Assembly (NCBI GenBank): GCA_028829895.1
Contig: CM054179.1
Location: forward strand, 97,250,875 to 97,314,874
Source of the DNA: Sinotaia quadrata
Taxonomy: Eukaryota; Mollusca; Gastropoda; Architaenioglossa; Viviparidae
Length of the DNA: 64,000 nt
Reading direction: 5' to 3'
The notes below the pieces were generated by a model that saw only the letters and a program-made list of their open reading frames with translations, did no database searches and was not told the DNA's origin. Numbering within the stretch: the stretch's first letter is position 1; the number at the start of each line of letters is the position of its first letter. Both the position numbers and the translations under genes were made by a program. Below, in pieces: positions 33,517 through 45,357 of the stretch.

Positions 33517-33687
33517 AAAGATCAATTGGAAATTGATAAGGCAATAGGTACTTACAGCAAGAAACGAAGAACAAATCTTGCAATGGCATGGATTGACTAT
33601 CAAAAGGCCTATGACTCAGATGATATGCATAAATTTTCGATGTACATAATAATAGCATCAATGCGATCATTATTAAAAATAAAATAA
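33516..33687 (+). pseudogene. Non-LTR retrotransposon reverse transcriptase relic
   Basis: The plus frame encodes KDQLEIDKAI then TNLAMAWIDYQKAYDS. This matches the conserved RT segment with the IDYxKAYD motif common in non-LTR elements of molluscs and cnidarians. After DS the expected VPH-W continuation is lost, so the fragment is decayed and short (about 50 residues). The preceding 33366-33460 segment may belong to the same element, split by a triplet microsatellite. Clade not assigned. Confidence 0.7.
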
Positions 33688-33940
33688 TTATTACAAACAT
33701 TATTTCTGATAGCAAATAATAATACTTATATCTTTACACCACTAGGACATGAAACAATAAAACAAAGTTGGTGAAACGGTTCGTTATTTCCTGTCAAACA
33801 GCTAAATATTCTCAATTTATTGAAATTCAGAAAATATTTCTATTCAGTCCACACAACCTATCGTCAAACAACAATATTTATTTTCCTTACAAAACATCAA
33901 TAAATCATTAAACGAATTAAGTCAAGTCATTTGTATTTAG
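33688..33940. other. No feature seen
   Basis: AT-rich DNA following the RT relic, with no further RT motif. Confidence 0.4.
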
Positions 33941-33944
33941 ATAA

Positions 33945-34145
33945 ACACAGTGCAACTCTGTAAGGCAAGTCATTCACGTGAGATAACACAGTGCAACTCT
34001 TTAAGTCAAGACTTTCACGTGAGACAACACAGTGCAACTCTTTAAGTCAAGACTTTCACGTGAGACAACACAGTGCAACTCTTTAAGTCAAGACTTTCAC
34101 GTGAGATAGCACAGTGCAATTCTTTAAGTCGTCTTTCACGTGAGA
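33945..34145. repeat. Minisatellite, about 41 bp x 5
   Basis: Units with ACACAGTGCAACTCTTTAAG then TCAAGACTTTCACGTGAGA. Edge units are diverged. Confidence 0.94.
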
Positions 34146-34284
34146 TAACAATTCGTGAGAAGCTGTGTAAATAAAGTTAGTTTCATGAGACATGATATCG
34201 TAAGATACGTACATACAAACGTACACCTATGTTTACAAACATGTATTACGTACGCATAGATATAACGGATAGCTTCACGAGACA

Positions 34285-34600
34285 ACCACATCATAAGACA
34301 ACACTGAGTCAGATCACCCTCATAAGACAACACTGAGTCAGATCACCCTCATAAGACAACAACATATCACAAGACAACACTGAGTCAGATCACCCTCATA
34401 AGACAACAACATATCACAAGACAACACTGAGTCAGATCACCCTCATAAGACAACAACACATCACAAGACAACTCTGAGTCAGATCACCCTCATAAAACAA
34501 CACATCACAACTCTGAGTCAGATCACCCTCATTGGTCAACACATCACAAGACAACACTGAGTCAGATCGCCCTCATAAGACAACTCATCTTAAGTGAACA
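34285..34600. repeat. Compound tandem repeat, about 33/54 bp
   Basis: AACACTGAGTCAGATCACCC then TCATAAGACAAC, with an optional AACATATCACAAGAC insert. Six to seven units. Confidence 0.92.
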
Positions 34601-34639
34601 TGAGTCACAAGACAGGTAATAAAATTATATGCCATTTCC

Positions 34640-34870
34640 AGATAGGAAAGTACATAGAACATTTACTCTCATTCGTTTTGGCCGATTCCCTTTTTGACAA
34701 AAGAGCGCAGCGGATGTGATTTAGGGCGGCCCATTGGGGAAAACAGTCGACACCATGGCGCCATACGTATCGACCAGACGTTTGATTAATATGACCCCAG
34801 TTACCACCCCTTGGCGTCTTTCCATGGGTGCTAGCAGAGCTGCCTGGGATGGACGAAAACTTTTCAAGAG
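34640..34870. other. GC-rich block, probable repeat-derived sequence
   Basis: GC-rich with CpGs (AGTCGACACCATGGCGCCAT; TTACCACCCCTTGGCG). Open on the minus strand in two frames, which argues against one true exon. It abuts a CA microsatellite. Possibly an interspersed repeat. Confidence 0.3.
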
Positions 34871-34931
34871 AGAGTGAATTGCGTCCCTTCGGAGTGATTG
34901 ATTGAGAAAAGAGACGGAAATGTGCTCGAAT

Positions 34932-34933
<2 letters not shown>

Positions 34934-35027
<94 letters not shown>
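34934..35027. repeat. (CA)n microsatellite, about 47 units
   Basis: Perfect CA run. Confidence 0.98.
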
Positions 35028-35029
<2 letters not shown>

Positions 35030-35274
35030 CTCATTGGTTTTCTTGCTTCAACCAACAAACGAATGGTAAATATTTATAGTAGTTTAATTTCTGGTGCAAG
35101 TAGTTAAAACGGTGAATGTTTTTCAAGTATTATCTATTTAAAGGAAAAGAAATAAAATACTGTATATTTTTAATTAATATTTTTGTACGTCACGTAACAG
35201 AACGAGTAACAGCGAGAATAAATTTGCACATAAATCTAAAGACTGAAGGATTCAAAATATCGTGGTCACTATGG

Positions 35275-35327
35275 TGGGTAGAACTGGAATCTCGAGCGCT
35301 TTACCTCGCGGCCACCCATTTCCCCCA
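35275..35327 (-). mobile_element. tRNA-derived SINE fragment
   Basis: Read on the minus strand, GGGTGGCCGCGAGGTAAAGC then GCTCGAGATTCCAGTTCTAC resembles a tRNA-like SINE head with an A box (TGGCCGCGAGG) and a degenerate B-box-like tail. Too short and mutated for a functional tRNA. Confidence 0.45.
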
Positions 35328-35339
35328 TTAGAGCACGAC

Positions 35340-35560
35340 TTAGGCTGAATTCAAAATACTAAAGGATAAAGGTTGTGTTCAAATTACAAAATGATGTAGG
35401 TTGCGGCTTAAGATACAAAGAGGACATAAGTTGCTGTCAAATTAAGGAAGGATGTAGGTTGCGTTCACATTACAAATACATATAAGATGCATTCAAAATA
35501 TAAGAGGATACAGGCTTAGTTCACAAAATAGCAAGGTGTAGGTTGCGTTCAAACTGTTTC
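35340..35560. repeat. Degenerate tandem repeat, about 45 bp x 5
   Basis: Units around GTAGGTTGCGTTCAAATTAC and AAGAGGATATA, strongly diverged. Confidence 0.75.
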
Positions 35561-35984
35561 AAAACGTCAAATGCTTTTGCATTCAAGATAAATTATATAA
35601 CAAATATGGTCGATTGCTCTCGTTCCGTTTAAAGTCATGTTTGTGTTGATCTCACACACGCGCGCGCATACACACACAAACACACACATAATTATAAGTT
35701 GAATCCTCATTATATATTTTACAGTGTTAAAGGATCCAAGTATTTCAGCACGTAACTAGACAGTCATTTGTCTATTGAATTCTACCTTGGAGTATATCCA
35801 TCCAGTCTATGCAGACAGAGGTCTACTGCTGGAAGTTTGTTGTAGCGGTAATTAGTTGAAGTGACCCTGCATCGAGTATGACAAAACTCACCACCCATAC
35901 TGATTGGCCCTGCTTCGAGTATGACGAAGTACAGTATGACGAAACATCACGACCCATATGACTCACTTTTCACAACAGCTAACG
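35561..35984. other. Mostly unique, weak local repeats
   Basis: A CA-rich patch at 35655-35690 and two or three copies of CTGCWTCGAGTATGACRAA at 35867-35945 precede the large 22-bp array. Confidence 0.45.
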
Positions 35985-37185
35985 CAAAGAGTGAGAACAG
36001 CTAACGTAAAGAGTGAGAACAGCTAACGCAAAGAGTGAGAACAGCTAACGTAAAGAGTGAGAACAGCTAACGCAAAGAGTGAGAACAGCTAACGTAAAGA
36101 GTGAGAACAGCTAACGTAAAGAGTGAGAACAGCTAACGCAAAGAGTGAGAACAGCTAACGTAAAGAGTGAGAACAGCTAACGCAAAGAGTGAGAACAGCT
36201 AACGCAAAGAGTGAGAACAGCTAACGCAAAGAGTGAGAACAGCTAACGCAAAGAGTGAGAACAGCTAACGCAAAGAGTGAGAACAGCTAACGTAAAGAGT
36301 GAGAACAGCTAACGAAAAGAGTGAGAACAGCTAACGCAAAGAGTGAGAACAGCTAACGAAAAGAGTGAGAACAGCTAACGTAAAGAGTGAGAACAGCTAA
36401 CGAAAAGAGTGAGAACAGCTAACGCAAAGAGTGAGAACAGCTAACGCAAAGAGTGAGAACAGCTAACGCAAAGAGTGAGAACAGCTAACGCAAAGAGTGA
36501 GAACAGCTAACGCAAAGAGTGAGAACAGCTAACGTAAAGAGTGAGAACAGCTAACGAAAAGAGTGAGAACAGCTAACGCAAAGAGTGAGAACAGCTAACG
36601 AAAAGAGTGAGAACAGCTAACGCAAAGAGTGAGAACAGCTAACGAAAAGAGTGAGAACAGCTAACGTAAAGAGTGAGAACAGCTAACGAAAAGAGTGAGA
36701 ACAGCTAACGCAAAGAGTGAGAACAGCTAACGCAAAGAGTGAGAACAGCTAACGTAAAGAGTGAGAACAGCTAACGCAAAGAGTGAGAACAGCTAACGTA
36801 AAGAGTGAGAACAGCTAACGCAAAGAGTGAGAACAGCTAACGCAAAGAGTGAGAACAGCTAACGCAAAGAGTGAGAACAGCTAACGCAAAGAGTGAGAAC
36901 AGCTAACGAAAAGAGTGAGAACAGCTAACGAAAAGAGTGAGAACAGCTAACGTAAAGAGTGAGAACAGCTAACGAAAAGAGTGAGAACAGCTAACGAAAA
37001 GAGTGAGAACACCTACGTAAAGAGTGAGAACAGCAAATGAAAAGAGTGAGAACAACTAACATAAAGAGTGAGAACAGCTAATGAAAAGAGTGAGAACAGC
37101 TAACGTAAAGAGTGAGAACAGCTAACGCAAAGAGTGAGAACAGCTAATGAAAAGAGTGAGAACAGCTAACGTAAAGAGTGAGTTA
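35985..37185. repeat. Minisatellite, 22 bp x about 54
   Basis: Tandem GAGAACAGCTAACGNAAAGA GT units, very homogeneous except one variable base (N = C, T or A). Only the right edge (from about 37005) is diverged, with a deletion and AATG variants. Since 22 is not a multiple of 3, it cannot encode a simple periodic protein. Confidence 0.98.
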
Positions 37186-37395
37186 TTATAATTATTGATC
37201 AGACCTCTCGGGTTGTGAATTGTAAATCAAAAAGTTAGAAATAAAAAAGTGATAAACTTTTACTCTTAGGTTTCACCAATTTAAAAACAACTTAGTACGT
37301 ATTGTATTCTTCTTGTACATTAAATTTTAATTGTTTTTAGTTATTAAATTCTCTTTGAGTCCTTGATAGTGCATTGCCCAATATAATTCTGATAG
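37186..37395. other. No feature seen
   Basis: AT-rich unique sequence after the 22-bp array. Confidence 0.4.
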
Positions 37396-37399
37396 TGTC

Positions 37400-37560
37400 A
37401 TATTGTACTGTTGAGTGTCGTGATAATGCAATAGTCAACAGCGTTCATTAATATCTCAGTACTTACATCGTGTTAATGTAATAGTATACAGCGTTCATTA
37501 ATATCGCAGTTCTTTCATCGTGTTAATGTAATAGTCTATAGTGTTCATTAGTGTCGCCTC
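37400..37560. repeat. Degenerate tandem repeat, about 56 bp x 3
   Basis: Units with TAATGTAATAGTCTACAGCG then TTCATTAATATCGCAGT. Confidence 0.85.
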
Positions 37561-38827
37561 AGTGTACATGCTGTATCGCATAAAGATCAACCCCAGGTGT
37601 CATACGACAGTAAACAGAGCAGAAGAATAAAGAATAAACATGAAAATATATTACGTCTATTCCGAGCAATTAATATTACTTTCATTCAGATGTCAATGTA
37701 AGTATAATTAAAGAAGCTAATATGAAGAGACTTTTATAAAAGCACTGTGAGGCACAATTGATAAGTCTCTGTTGATCTTAATAGATTTCAAAGATTCTTT
37801 AATTAGCACATAGGGACCTTAATAACAGCACCAAGGGATTTTATGAAAACGTCTACAATGTTTTCATTCTGTCATAATTCGCAAGGAATTTTTCATGGGG
37901 AAATCTATTCCATATGTACATAACAGAGTCCCTTTGGAGTTTGATGTACGTTTGATCATGTATGATGTATGTTATAATTAGCATTACTAACATTAAGTCA
38001 TCATTTCCTTGTAGCAAGTAAGTACACACAGACACATATAGACAGACACACACACACACACACACACACACAGACGCACGCACACATAAACACCCAAACC
38101 AATTTCCAGACAGGATTTCCTTTTCTGTACCATCAACTTAGCCACTTATTTGTAATGCGTTACCTCCCTTTTATTGATTACTTCGTCAAACTAACCCTCT
38201 CAAGGCCTCAGTAAACTCCACGATAAGCTTAGGCTCTATCAGCCTCGTGATAAATATTTTTACTTATAAAATGGAGGATAACGGGGATTGTGTGTACTAA
38301 GCCCATTACAACATTCGATTTACTGGCTGCTGAGCTAGGTATAAATCATATAAGACATAAGTCTGAAAGGTGACGAAAAGACCTCAAAAAAAAAAAAAAA
38401 GAAAGAAAAGAAAGAAATCTTGACTGTGCTGAATACAAATGTTAGACATTGATTAAAGTGCTCGCCATTGTCTTGCAGGGCACTAAGCCCTGACAAGAAT
38501 CTCGTAGAATAAAAAAAATGAAAGTTCATTCCACAAGCCGCCACCACCTCCCACTATTTGTTTGCCCAGACCCCAGCATCATCCGGGTTTCTAAGCTTTA
38601 GCCTTGGCCTGAGTTATCGAGTTTTTGCATTGCAACAGTTTATGATATGACGTCTGTATAACTATAGTTTATTACCATAGTTCTGTTTAATATGGACGGC
38701 TTCATTGTAGTAGGTTTTCTACTAATCTGCATTTAGTTATCCAAATGCTATCAGTAAAGACGGTCTCGTTGTGGTAGGTCGTCTGTATATTTATACTTAG
38801 TTATCGAGGTTCTGTCCAGTCTTGTCG
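37561..38827. other. No supported gene; small CA microsatellite
   Basis: A CA run lies at 38048-38072. At 38473-38498 an imperfect inverted repeat (CTTGCAGGGC / GCCCTGACAAG, loop about 5) is visible. No splice-flanked open block recognised. Confidence 0.4.
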
Positions 38828-39030
38828 GACTGACGTCTTGGCGGGCCAGCTAGCTGTCTTACTATTTGACTGACGTCTTGGCTGGCCAGCTAGCTGTCTT
38901 ACTGATTGACTGACGTCTTTGGCAGGCCAGGCTAGCGGTCTTACTGTTTGACTGACGTCTTGGCTGGCCAGCTAGCTGTCTTACTGTTTGCTGGCTGACT
39001 GACGTCTTGGCTGGCCAACTAGCTTAGTGA
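38828..39030. repeat. Minisatellite, about 55 bp x 4
   Basis: Units of GACTGACGTCTTGGCTGGCC then AGCTAGCTGTCTTACT, with length variation in the last unit. Confidence 0.92.
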
Positions 39031-39061
39031 TCCATAGACCATCTGACTGACTGAATTTGAA

Positions 39062-39215
39062 GGTGATAGCAGCTTCTTGCTTTCACCGATTTCGCTGCTT
39101 AGCAAGAGGTGTACCGCCGTTGGTAGAGTTGGATGAAAGACAGGGTGGAAGGTAGTAGAAAGGAAAGTGATGATGAAAGACAGGGTGGAAGTACAGGTAT
39201 TAGACAGGAAAAATT
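39062..39215. repeat. Interspersed repeat family 3, copy 1
   Basis: Shares with 40028-40270, in the same order, a CACCGATTTCGCTGC-like block, a TACCGCCGTTGGTAGAGTTG-like block, and tandem units of GATGAAAGACAGGGTGGAAG then GTAGTAGAAAGGAAAGTGAT. Two tandem units here. Confidence 0.75.
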
Positions 39216-39640
39216 CTGAGAGGTGACGATGAAATCGACCATCTTGAAACTCATCTAGTAAATGTATCCACTAAGCTATCGTGATACTCATTGTCACTTT
39301 CAAAGTGTCACGTATTTTAACACGAAGGCGTGGTAATAATACTGTGACTCGTTATGAAGTTTGAAGGAGAAGAGAGCTGTACACAACCCAAAAATACAAT
39401 TTCGTTGCATAATTCTGAGATAAGAATTTTTGTACCAGTTATGTCATTGACCCATTTCTCTGTATGAACTTTAAAATAAAACTTTTAAAAAACCTTTAAA
39501 AAACATAAAGTTTTCTTAACTATCACTGTGCGTAGTTTTGGAAGTATATTTTTTAGACAGGCTAATTTCTGTTTGTGCATGTGTTACTTTATCTAATATC
39601 TCTGCAAGCAATAGACTGTATTACAGCATTTTGACTTACC
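39216..39640. other. No feature seen
   Basis: Unique DNA with no exon-like block recognised. Confidence 0.4.
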
Positions 39641-39644
39641 ATGT

Positions 39645-39855
39645 GTTGTAACACTGTAGTTATTTGGAGTTACTAAAGTGTAGCCGTTTAGAGTTAACCA
39701 TATTGTAACACTTTAGTCACTGGGATTTACCATATGTTGTAACACTGTAGCCATTTGGAGTTACCATATTGTAACACTTTAGTCATTGGGATTTACCATA
39801 TGTTGTAATACTGTAGCCATTTGGAGTTACCATATTGTAACACTGTAGCCATTTG
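39645..39855. repeat. Tandem repeat, about 32 bp units in 64-bp pairs
   Basis: GTAACACTGTAGCCATTTGG then AGTTACCATATT, alternating with the variant CTTTAGTCATTGGGATTTAC. Confidence 0.9.
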
Positions 39856-40027
39856 TGACACGCCTTTTAATTCCTCTGTATGGCGGGTTCGCCCTTTATC
39901 GAAGACACGTCGAAACAGTTCATTTATTCTAAAAGGCAGTAGTGCCAATTTGTCAAGTTTTCACTCTTTGCTCTAATTTTTGTTTTTGATTTATTTTAAA
40001 GTTTAAACTCCCTCTTCAAATTAGAAT

Positions 40028-40270
40028 GATAGGGGTTTTGCGGCTTCCGCCGATTTCGTCCCCTAGCACGACGTGTGCCTCTGTAGGTAGAGTTGAATAT
40101 GATGAAAGACAGGGTAGACGGTAGTAGAAAGGAATGTGATGATGAAAGACAGGGTAGACGGTAGTAGAAAGGAAAGTGATGATGAAAGACAGGGTAGACG
40201 GTAGTAGAAAGGAAAGTGATGATGAAAGACAGGGTAGACGGTAGTAGAAAGGAAAGTGATGATGAAGGAT
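40028..40270. repeat. Interspersed repeat family 3, copy 2, with 40-bp x 4 expansion
   Basis: Left part GCCGATTTCGTCCCCTAGCA then GTGCCTCTGTAGGTAGAGTT parallels copy 1. The tandem part has four units of GATGAAAGACAGGGTAGACG then GTAGTAGAAAGGAAAGTGAT. A further possible element sequence (TCTGACCGACGAAAGTGGAC) follows to about 40340. Confidence 0.75.
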
Positions 40271-40340
40271 GGCATATTTTCCGTTGCAAACATGTCTGAC
40301 CGACGAAAGTGGACTTTAGCCCGGTAATCCGTGGGCTGAA

Positions 40341-41660
40341 GTTGTGGTGGATGTTGTTGCTGTCGTTACCGATGTTGGAGTGGGAGGGCAGATGGGAGGG
40401 ATGTCTTACAGAGCCCAGGTTAGTAACACACCAAGTATGCACCTAGTGTGTATGTGCGCCCGGGGTGTTCACCCCCATCCTGGCCTCCTCACTGATGGAG
40501 TTATCGTCGCTGATGTTGTGGCTGTCCCTGGTGTACGTTAGGATGCACGGAGATGACGCTGGCGGCCAATAAAGATGAACGAACAGTAGCTGAATCATGT
40601 CCGCATATTTGAAATATCACCCCACCCCACCCCACCCTGCGGTTACTGCTGCTCATAGTACTGCCGTTGTTGTTGTTGCTGTCGTTGTTGATTTCTGCGG
40701 TGCAAAACATTACTGTAAGCGAGCTTACGATTAAAACTGTAAATTAGCGCTGTAAAACATTACTGTAAACGAGCTGTGATGTTTTTCGTATAAACCTGTA
40801 AATTGGCACTGTAAAGCACAACGGTAAATGAGTTGTGATTGGTGGAGCATTTTGTATTATGCTAGTTTGCATGCTACCTAAAAATATATAATAATAGAGA
40901 TATCTTTCCTTACCCCCTCCACATCCCTGGTTTGTTTCGCCAGTCAGCTTTTTTCATGCGCCTCGCTTTCGTTTTTTGTTTTTCTTTCAATCAGTTGCCT
41001 GACAGGTATGTTGAGGCTTGCTGCTTAAAAATGTCTGTTGTGCACCTTTTTACGGATGGCGTATGCTTGCAATTACTTCTGCGCCTATCTGGCATGTGAC
41101 TGTGTTTTTTTTCATTGTCCGATAAGGGTTTCACTTAATGACGTCACTCCAAGTGGGGACAAAATGTTCGAGTGCTAAAATACTAGCGTTGTCATGGAGT
41201 CCTGATGTTCGTTGCTGTCGTTTTTCGTTCCGCGCAAAGTGTGCGAGTGGCCGATTACATACATTTCTCTGCATTCCATCGTTTTATTGTTTTTAAAAAT
41301 TTGATTATAAGAGATGTCTGTTCCACAGCTCAGTTAGATGAAATCCGTTTTTTCCACTTTCATATTTGATAGTCGTGTTAAAAACTGGACTAGAATGGCG
41401 TTCGTCTTTTATGAAATCCTCTTGAATTTAAAATAAAAGTACAAAATATAATCAGGAATTAAATTCAGATGGCCGAACTATAAAACAATTGGAGACAGCT
41501 TGCTGCTTCAGATCTAGAAGAGGACGCAATAACATGATCTAAGGGTGTCAGACTTCGGGTGGACGAGAGGTGGGTACTGACAACATTTGGAAAAACGAGA
41601 GAATTATATTCAGTGTCAAGACAGCCATCAATATGTGATCTTTTGTTTTAGTCATTGTTT
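40341..41660. other. Mixed-composition DNA, no supported gene
   Basis: GC-richer around 40320-40560 with GTTGTTGCTGTCGTT-type low complexity. A perfect CRE-like TGACGTCA occurs near 41140, without a nearby TATA box or exon. Confidence 0.4.
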
Positions 41661-41664
41661 TATT

Positions 41665-41855
41665 TTAAATTGCCTTTTCCCAAAATCTTCCTTCTCAAAA
41701 GTGCATTTTCCCTAAATATTTCTCCTTAAAATAGCATTTTACCTAAATCTTCCTTCTCAAAAGTGCATTTTTCCTAAATATTTCTCCTTAAAATAGCCTT
41801 TTTCCTAAATCATTTTCCTCAAATTTGTATTTTCCCTAAATTTTTCTTCTCAGAA
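41665..41855. repeat. Tandem repeat, about 65 bp x 3
   Basis: CTTCCTTCTCAAAAGTGCAT then TTTCCCTAAATATTTCTCCT and TAAAATAGCATTTT. Followed by (AAT)n/(GAT)n at 41865-41896. Confidence 0.9.
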
Positions 41856-41896
41856 TGGACAAATAATAATAATAATAATAATGATGATGATAATAA

Positions 41897-42540
41897 TGCG
41901 CAGTAATATGTTCATAAAAGTTAAAATTCAAACAAGAACAGACCTACATGGAAAAGTGATGTGTTCATAAAAGTTAAGCTTAAAACAAAAGCAGACCCAC
42001 ATGGGAAAAATTGGAACACAATTCACATTTCGTTAGCCACAGTTTCCCCACTTTGCATTAAAATATTAATTGTACAAAGTGTGACAGATATTTTCACCCC
42101 TTTCTTCTATTTGTCACTTGCTTATATGTATATATTGCATTTTATTTTCTATATACTAAAATGCAGTGCACTTTAGTTCTTGTTCTTACCATTAATGTAG
42201 TGAGGTTTAACATAAACATTCTGTAGAAGGCACCACGTGATAAATTCAATATTAATGTATTTGTGCAACTAAATGTATGAGGCCACTATATGGGAACTTT
42301 GTAGCAAATGTAATGCAAAAGTCTTGGACTCCATAAAACGTAGTCTATTTGACTCAGATACTTTTCATAGCACAATTTTGATATGTGAAATATTACTTTG
42401 TTTAATTATACGTGATTGTGTTTGGAAGTGAAAATAATTTGTAATGAAATCAAGTAGTATAATTTTATTGTTCACTTAAAGTGAGAATGTAACACAAATC
42501 AGTCAAGGTTGATTAAGGGCCAAATAATTGAATCCTAAGG
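41897..42540. other. Unique DNA with one short duplication
   Basis: ATGTTCATAAAAGTTAA occurs twice (about 41909 and 41960). Nothing else recognised. Confidence 0.4.
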
Positions 42541-42541
42541 G

Positions 42542-42735
42542 GAGAGATAGGTAACTTAAACCCACCCAGGACGCTTATGCAATACAACTGTTAAAGATAA
42601 ATCTGATGGGTTGTTAAGGTGAGAGATAGGTAACTTAAACCCAGCCAGGACGCTTATGCAATACAACTGTTAAAGATAAATCTGATGGGTTGTTAAGGTG
42701 AGAGATAGCTAACTTAAGCTAAGCCAGGATGCTTA
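42542..42735. repeat. Tandem repeat, 79 bp x 2.4
   Basis: Units start at 42542, 42621 and 42700 with GAGAGATAGGTAACTTAAAC and include ACGCTTATGCAATACAACTG. The third is truncated next to the acceptor-like sequence at 42756. Confidence 0.95.
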
Positions 42736-42756
42736 TGCATGACACTGTTTTTCCAG

Positions 42757-43090
42757 GGAGTTGGCAGTGCTTCTGTGTTTCCTCATTTTGGGTTTTCCAT
42801 GTTCTGTTCTTAATTCGAAAGTAAGTGCGACGCCATTGATTTTCTACCCCTTGAATGACGAGAGCAAACTGGTGGAAGTACAATGCTCTGTCTCTGACGT
42901 CATATACCTCCACACTACCTCAATGGAGAAGGCAGGAGAGATGAAGTGCCATGATTCAGATCAAGACGATTTTATGAGAAAAAAAATATCTGTCTTTTTC
43001 TTTTTCTCTCGTGGTGTTGTAATATTGTTGTATACTTGCGCATGTCACTTGACAGCGAAAACATTTCAGGAGCTGAAATGTGAGGACTGA
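42757..43090 (+). CDS. Weak candidate exon, signal-anchor-like start
   Basis: The plus strand has an acceptor-like GACACTGTTTTTCCAG at 42756, followed by an open frame with hydrophobic LAVLLCFLILGFPCSVL and then SATPLIFYPLNDESKLVEVQ. No ATG lies in frame at its head. A good internal donor AAA/GTAAGT at 42823 would make a short exon encoding just the hydrophobic stretch. The minus strand is also open here, so strand is uncertain. Unidentified. Confidence 0.25.
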
Positions 43091-43167
43091 ATGAACATTA
43101 ATCGTAATTAACAGGGAATACTAAAGCTGAAAAGTATCCAGTTACAAAAAATCAATAAGTGTATCGT

Positions 43168-43177
43168 TGGACTGGGA

Positions 43178-43226
<49 letters not shown>
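43168..43226. repeat. (CT)n-(TA)n microsatellite
   Basis: CT run passing into TATATA. Confidence 0.96.
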
Positions 43227-43229
<3 letters not shown>

Positions 43230-43499
43230 ATATATATAATATGTATCTGTTTGTGTATATGTCATGTACATCCTTATTCTATGTTTGATTAAATGCTAAA
43301 TTATGTTGTGTAGTGTGTAGTCAAATTTTTATTGTTAATACATTTTTATTTCTTGTAAACAACCACGATTTCTGAGTGGCGTATTTTGGGAAAAAAAGGT
43401 CATTTGTAGTAAGGGGGGGAGGGAGGGTGTAGTATAAAAAATAATAAATCAGACATAAAGACCTTTGAGCGTGGTGTCCACTACTAGTTTTATTTGCCA

Positions 43500-43582
43500 G
43501 GTCAGTGCAAACCCACTCAGTGCACACTCACTGCATACCACTCAGTGCACACCCACTCAGTGCACACCCGTTCAGTGCACAC
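43500..43582. repeat. Short tandem repeat, about 14-15 bp x 5
   Basis: Units of CACTCAGTGCACACC. Confidence 0.92.
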
Positions 43583-44610
43583 CCACAGTATTTACCAATA
43601 ATACTACGGCTAACACTGGGAAGAGTAAACGTTCGGAGAGACTACTCTTCCAATCTATGTCCGCATTTGAGAGGTGTAATATATTATAAATGAAAGATAA
43701 TATAAATTCTCATAACGTAAGAGACACCTCTCGCTGTTAAATATACCTGTTCCACAAAGCATTTGAAACATCGAATTCAACAGGAATAAACTTAAATTGC
43801 CTTTTGATGTGGAATGTTGCTATAGGGTTCGCGCTATAGCATTAACCAGAAAGCAGCATTGAACTGGCTTTCTGGCTTTCAGTCTTTCCCTGCTCACCAT
43901 CAACATTTAAAGGTAAAAAAATATCATTTATGTTTGTGGAGGATTTTAATTATAAAATGAAAGAAATATATCCTATACCACCACGATAAATATCCACAAT
44001 ACTCTCCACGAGTAAAATAATGTAAGTGCGTGATGTGTGTGAAATAAACACCAGAACAGAAACATCCAAAGCAATTTTTTCATAACAAATAATGCTTATA
44101 CATTTCTGTTTCCCTCCCCCCCTTCTCTTTCTCTCTTCTCTTTTATTCACGCACATTCTCATGTATACAATTATTATTTATTGGTCTTCTATCAGACACC
44201 GGAAGTTCTACACGTAGTTGTCTGCCTTTGACGGCCTGTCAGGTACCCACATATGGGCCACGTGGGTTTTCTTTATTTTACACTATTGAAAAGTAATGAA
44301 AGGCACGATGACTAACATAAATGTTTTATATTTTATGAAGACCGTTGGGACAAAGAAAGACAATCATGTCCTAGTTATCTGACATGAAATACAAGGAAAA
44401 TCAATTTTGTGTTAAGATTTTCTTGCTCACTCATTCAACGGAAGGGAAAAAAATCGATTACAACAGACAAACAAACATTACTGCAACGTTTTATTATTCA
44501 GCAAAATAGACAAAATTGTGAATATCATATTAAATCAATAAAGAGAAACTCACATATTCGTAGAACTAGCTATACAACACAAACCAGTATTAATATTTTT
44601 TTCCAAATTG
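43583..44610. other. No supported gene; two small palindromes
   Basis: TGCTATAG / CTATAGCA form a perfect 8-bp inverted repeat at 43818-43841. CCCACATATGGGCCACGTGG near 44248 overlaps an E-box. No exon-like block recognised. Confidence 0.4.
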
Positions 44611-45147
<537 letters not shown>

Positions 45148-45306
45148 AGACCAGGTCAAGGACGACATGTAGTGCACTACCGACTGGTCATTGACTTCAA
45201 GGACGCAACGCTGCATAAGTTCTTTCCTAAGCTGTCTGGTATTTGTCTGCTACTGGAGATGTGGAAGAAAGACGTCAGGAAGCAACGTTGTATGGAGCAA
45301 TGGTAA
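45148..45306 (+). CDS. Candidate coding patch, 52 codons, possibly retroelement-derived
   Basis: The plus frame ending in TAA at 45304-45306 has markedly G/C-ending codons unlike its surroundings and encodes HYRLVIDFKDATLHKFFPKL then CLLLEMWKKDVRKQRCMEQW. VIDFKDA... faintly recalls the DFxKA region of non-LTR reverse transcriptases, but the match is too weak to assign. No convincing acceptor. A decayed retroelement or an unrecognised exon are both possible. Confidence 0.28.
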   Translation, partial: RPGQGRHVVHYRLVIDFKDATLHKFFPKLSGICLLLEMWKKDVRKQRCMEQW

Positions 45307-45357
45307 CTGCATACCGGACTCTTTTAAAAAAAATGTTTTCCTTATCATAAACATCCC

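Noticed and set aside
39996..40442. 148-codon minus frame
   Set aside because: Passes through the 40-bp units of repeat family 3; the unit is not a multiple of 3, so its repeats read differently each time.
43818..43841. 8-bp inverted repeat as a regulatory hairpin or transposon end
   Set aside because: Too short, and no flanking duplication or associated gene.
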